From Chrysemys picta bellii (Eukaryota; Chordata; Testudines; Emydidae): a stretch of DNA of 64,000 nt. The stretch is taken from contig NC_088800.1 of assembly GCF_011386835.1 (NCBI RefSeq), positions 55,085,439 through 55,149,438 on the forward strand, in the 5' to 3' direction. A program made the translations under genes and the position numbers. The notes under the pieces are model-generated. The model saw only the letters and a program-made list of their open reading frames with translations. It did no database searches and was not told the origin of the DNA. Shown here piece by piece: positions 61,498 to 64,000 of this stretch. How positions within the stretch are numbered: position 1 is the first letter of the stretch; the number at the start of each line of letters is the position of its first letter.

Positions 61498-63751
61498 CTT
61501 CATTTGAAGAATTTTATCCACATGGCTCCCTTTCAACAACTGAACCCCACTGCTGGGCACACCAGTGTGTCATGGAAAATAACCCCCTCCAAGGATCGGT
61601 TTGGAAAAAACATGGTGGGCAGCAAGATAGCTCTTCTAAAATAATCAGAAGTGAAACAGATAATAAGGCTGGCAACTAAAATGTCATCATTAGGCTTCTG
61701 ACTCACCATCCTCTTAAGAGGAACAGAGGCAGTTCACACCGTGCCAAGCTATTGGTTCAGGTTGTGATTTTGCAGACTCAGCAAGACAGCTGCACAACAG
61801 GTCAGGGTCAGGATGTTTTCTTTGCTACAGAAAGGGCTAATAACTGAATTAGTTTGTAAATGAAAGTTTAAATTCTGTATAAACAAATGAGGCCATCGAA
61901 GTACTCATCCCTTTTCCCATTGTAAGAATGTGCCCATAAAGAGAAACATGTAAAGGCCAAGAAATATCTGTATACGCCCTGTTGTTTCTCTAAGGTGTAT
62001 GCAGAAAGCCTGAAAGCTGCTAGCCCCCTAAAAAGAAGCTGCCGTTTTGCCTGCTTGTTTTTAACACTAGAAACATATGGCTTGTTCTACCCTGTTACTG
62101 CTGGAGGACTCTACGGCTGTCTGGAGAGCTAGTGGCTGGTGACACCACAAGATGCTGAAATCAAAGCTATAGGGGGAAAGAGGGTATTTTTGTCAGACCG
62201 TTTAAAGCTCTATTTTTCCATTTGCTTTTTGTTAACAGCAAACTCAAAACGCTGGCCAATCTGTTGGGAGCTGAATCTTTAACAATGGTATTTTCCCTCC
62301 ACCTTCACAGGAGGGCTGACGGCCCTCTCGGAGGACTAGAGAAGAAAAACAGGGAAGGCAAAACTGGACATGCCTGACATTGCTAAGATTAAAAAAATAA
62401 TCTGTCAGGTTTCATTTATACATCACGAAGCAGGAAAAAAGCCACGAACAATTTCCACGCTCTTTGCAAGTCACTTTTAAGTAGCACCACACTGTTCAGT
62501 ATGCCAGCCTTCAAGACAGATCAGGAGCTACACCCCCTTCTGGGGATCATTCAGCCGGAAGGCTAAAGCGGACATGCAAAGGAAACAAAATATGGGTTTG
62601 TCCCCTTTTTGCTCATGATGTATTTGAGAAACAAAACTCAGGCCCTTCATATTTGTTTTTGTTTGTTAAGCAGGGAGCATTCTGCTCGATTTTTCATTAG
62701 AAATTCAGGTCTCGGCTAATGTGGCAAAACTAGGATTACAAATCAGTATCATAAGCACCAAGGAAACAAAATGCAAGCCATTGAGATATTAATTGAATAT
62801 CTGAATTAATTTAATATGAATTAAAATCACTTCCTAAATCTTGTTTGGTTTAAAATTCATTTAATTCAAACATCTGACAAACCCACAGAATTAAAACTCG
62901 GTTACAGATTTAGCATCCCAGGCCCTTCAATTAAGGATGGAGAATGCTTCCAATGTACATCTCTGGGCCCTACAAGATCTCCAGCACAGCAGAGAGCAAA
63001 AGGCTCAAGATTCCAGATACTGCTAAACAAGCAGAATTCTCCCACTTTTCCCCCCAGCAAAAAACAGGGCACAGACCCAATTTTGAGTTTCTTTTACAGG
63101 TCTCTTTTCAGAAATGTGTAGCTTGTAAAGCTCTTTGGAATCCTTCAAGATCAAAGGCACTAAAGACATTAAATATATTTTACAAAGTATAAAACTAAAG
63201 CATGTTCTGCAGTCTGGGGAACATGCTGGGAAGCGAGGAAAAGAATAAATGACAACTGAACCTGACACCACACCTGGCTATGTTGTACTCTCCCTTTATC
63301 TCACCCAGGCACTTACATTGAGAGTACCTACTCACAAATGAACACTTGTTACCAGATACTGGGCAAGACAGCAAAGGGGTGTGACTACAGTTTGCATGAG
63401 CAGTGGAAACGGTTAGAAATCCAGTTAGATCTAATGAAAGGTCAGTTATGTTTCTGAACTACTCTACTGTATTTTCCTGGGCACAGGCTGTGTGTATTTA
63501 GCATTATTCTCCAGGACCAGAACCACACCATGCTGAAAGAGCCAGCTCTACACCGGTAGCCTCTTCCCAAAACACCTTGAAAAATAATTTGCCACTCACA
63601 CCCTCCTGCCAGCTTCCAGCTGTAGAAATATTGCTGCTTCCAGGGTGGCAAGTTTCTTTGGTGCAGGGCTGGAGAGATCCGCTGGCAGAGCAGGACAAAA
63701 ACAACACACACACACACACACACCAACAACGTTCACCTTGGCAAATCCATC
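61391..63751. other. CDIP1 upstream DNA with T and CA runs
   Basis: A T run of about 32 bases lies at 61,459-61,490 and a (CA)n microsatellite at about 63,703-63,722. Nothing else recognised. Confidence 0.5.
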
Positions 63752-63847
63752 TAGGATGACCAGACAGCAAGTGTGAAAAATCAGGACAGGGATGGAGGGG
63801 TAATAGGAGCCTATATAAGAAAAAGATGCAAAAATCTGGTCACCCTA
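63752..63847. mobile_element. MITE, family C copy 2, internally deleted
   Basis: The ends are TAGGATGACCAGACAG and TCTGGTCACCCTA, with perfect 8-bp flanks AATCCATC (63,744-63,751 and 63,848-63,855). It shares TAATAGGAGCCTATATAAG with copy 1 but is about 31 bp shorter. Confidence 0.88.
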
Positions 63848-63865
63848 AATCCATCCGAGTCAGAC

Positions 63866-64000
63866 AGATAATGCTTCTCATCCCTGTTCTACAGCCTGCA
63901 TTTCTCTGCAGGAAGATCTTGGGTTCCAGTCACCGCTGAGACACTCATTCTATCACATGACCCTGGGCAAGTCACTTGACCTTCCATGTGCCTCAGTTAA
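63866..64000 (+). repeat. MIR-like SINE, cut by window end
   Basis: GATCTTGGGTTCCAGTCACC, then TGACCCTGGGCAAGTCACTT and CCATGTGCCTCAGTTAA, is the MIR core in sense orientation. Confidence 0.75.

Overview
This is a vertebrate nuclear genome window, most likely from a turtle. The evidence is spliced vertebrate genes with GT-AG introns, several CR1 LINE copies on both strands, ancient MIR SINEs, many non-autonomous hAT elements with 8-bp target duplications, and a full-length DIRS-type tyrosine-recombinase retrotransposon. The interspersed repeats containing 'GGGTAGCCGTGTTAGTCTG' and 'AAGCTTATGCTC' are of a kind I associate with turtle genomes. The assignment is inference; no species can be named from this sequence alone.

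Two conventional genes lie tail to tail. HMOX2 (heme oxygenase 2) is on the + strand. A CpG-rich region at about 430-1320 is its probable promoter, five coding exons lie between 28,176 and 39,995, and poly(A) signals are at 40,105 and 40,787. The coding exons join in phase into 314 residues with the heme-ligand histidine, the heme-oxygenase signature, two Cys-Pro heme-regulatory motifs and a C-terminal membrane anchor. CDIP1 (a LITAF-domain membrane protein) is on the - strand. Four coding exons lie between 55,165 and 50,094 and encode 201 residues, with a probable 3.2-kb 3' UTR reaching a poly(A) signal at 46,912-46,917. Its 5' non-coding exon and promoter were not found. HMOX2 followed by CDIP1 in convergent orientation matches the order I know from human 16p13.3.

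The rest is mostly mobile DNA. HMOX2 intron 1 (about 0.8-28 kb) holds a MITE, two minus-strand CR1 copies, one of them split by a solo LTR, a CR1 ORF1 (SGNH esterase) fragment, an hAT fragment, the complete 6.1-kb DIRS element (9,595-15,702), a plus-strand CR1, further hAT elements and a second solo LTR inside a MIR. Foldback repeats, another CR1 and MIRs fill the later introns. The 41-45 kb interval between the genes holds two phase-compatible exon-like blocks on the + strand (41,562-41,677 and 44,172-44,306) that I cannot assign to a known gene. CDIP1's upstream region holds a 1.06-kb hAT element whose GC-rich core imitates a CpG island, a CR1 tail and smaller DNA transposons.

The most interesting items are the near-intact DIRS element (inverted terminal repeats with no difference over about 165 bp, internal complementary region, long overlapping frames, one apparent frame change in gag), the possible uncharacterised two-exon gene, and a recurring foldback architecture in three repeat insertions, two of which have clear target duplications. 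No CRISPR array, tRNA or rRNA gene was seen.
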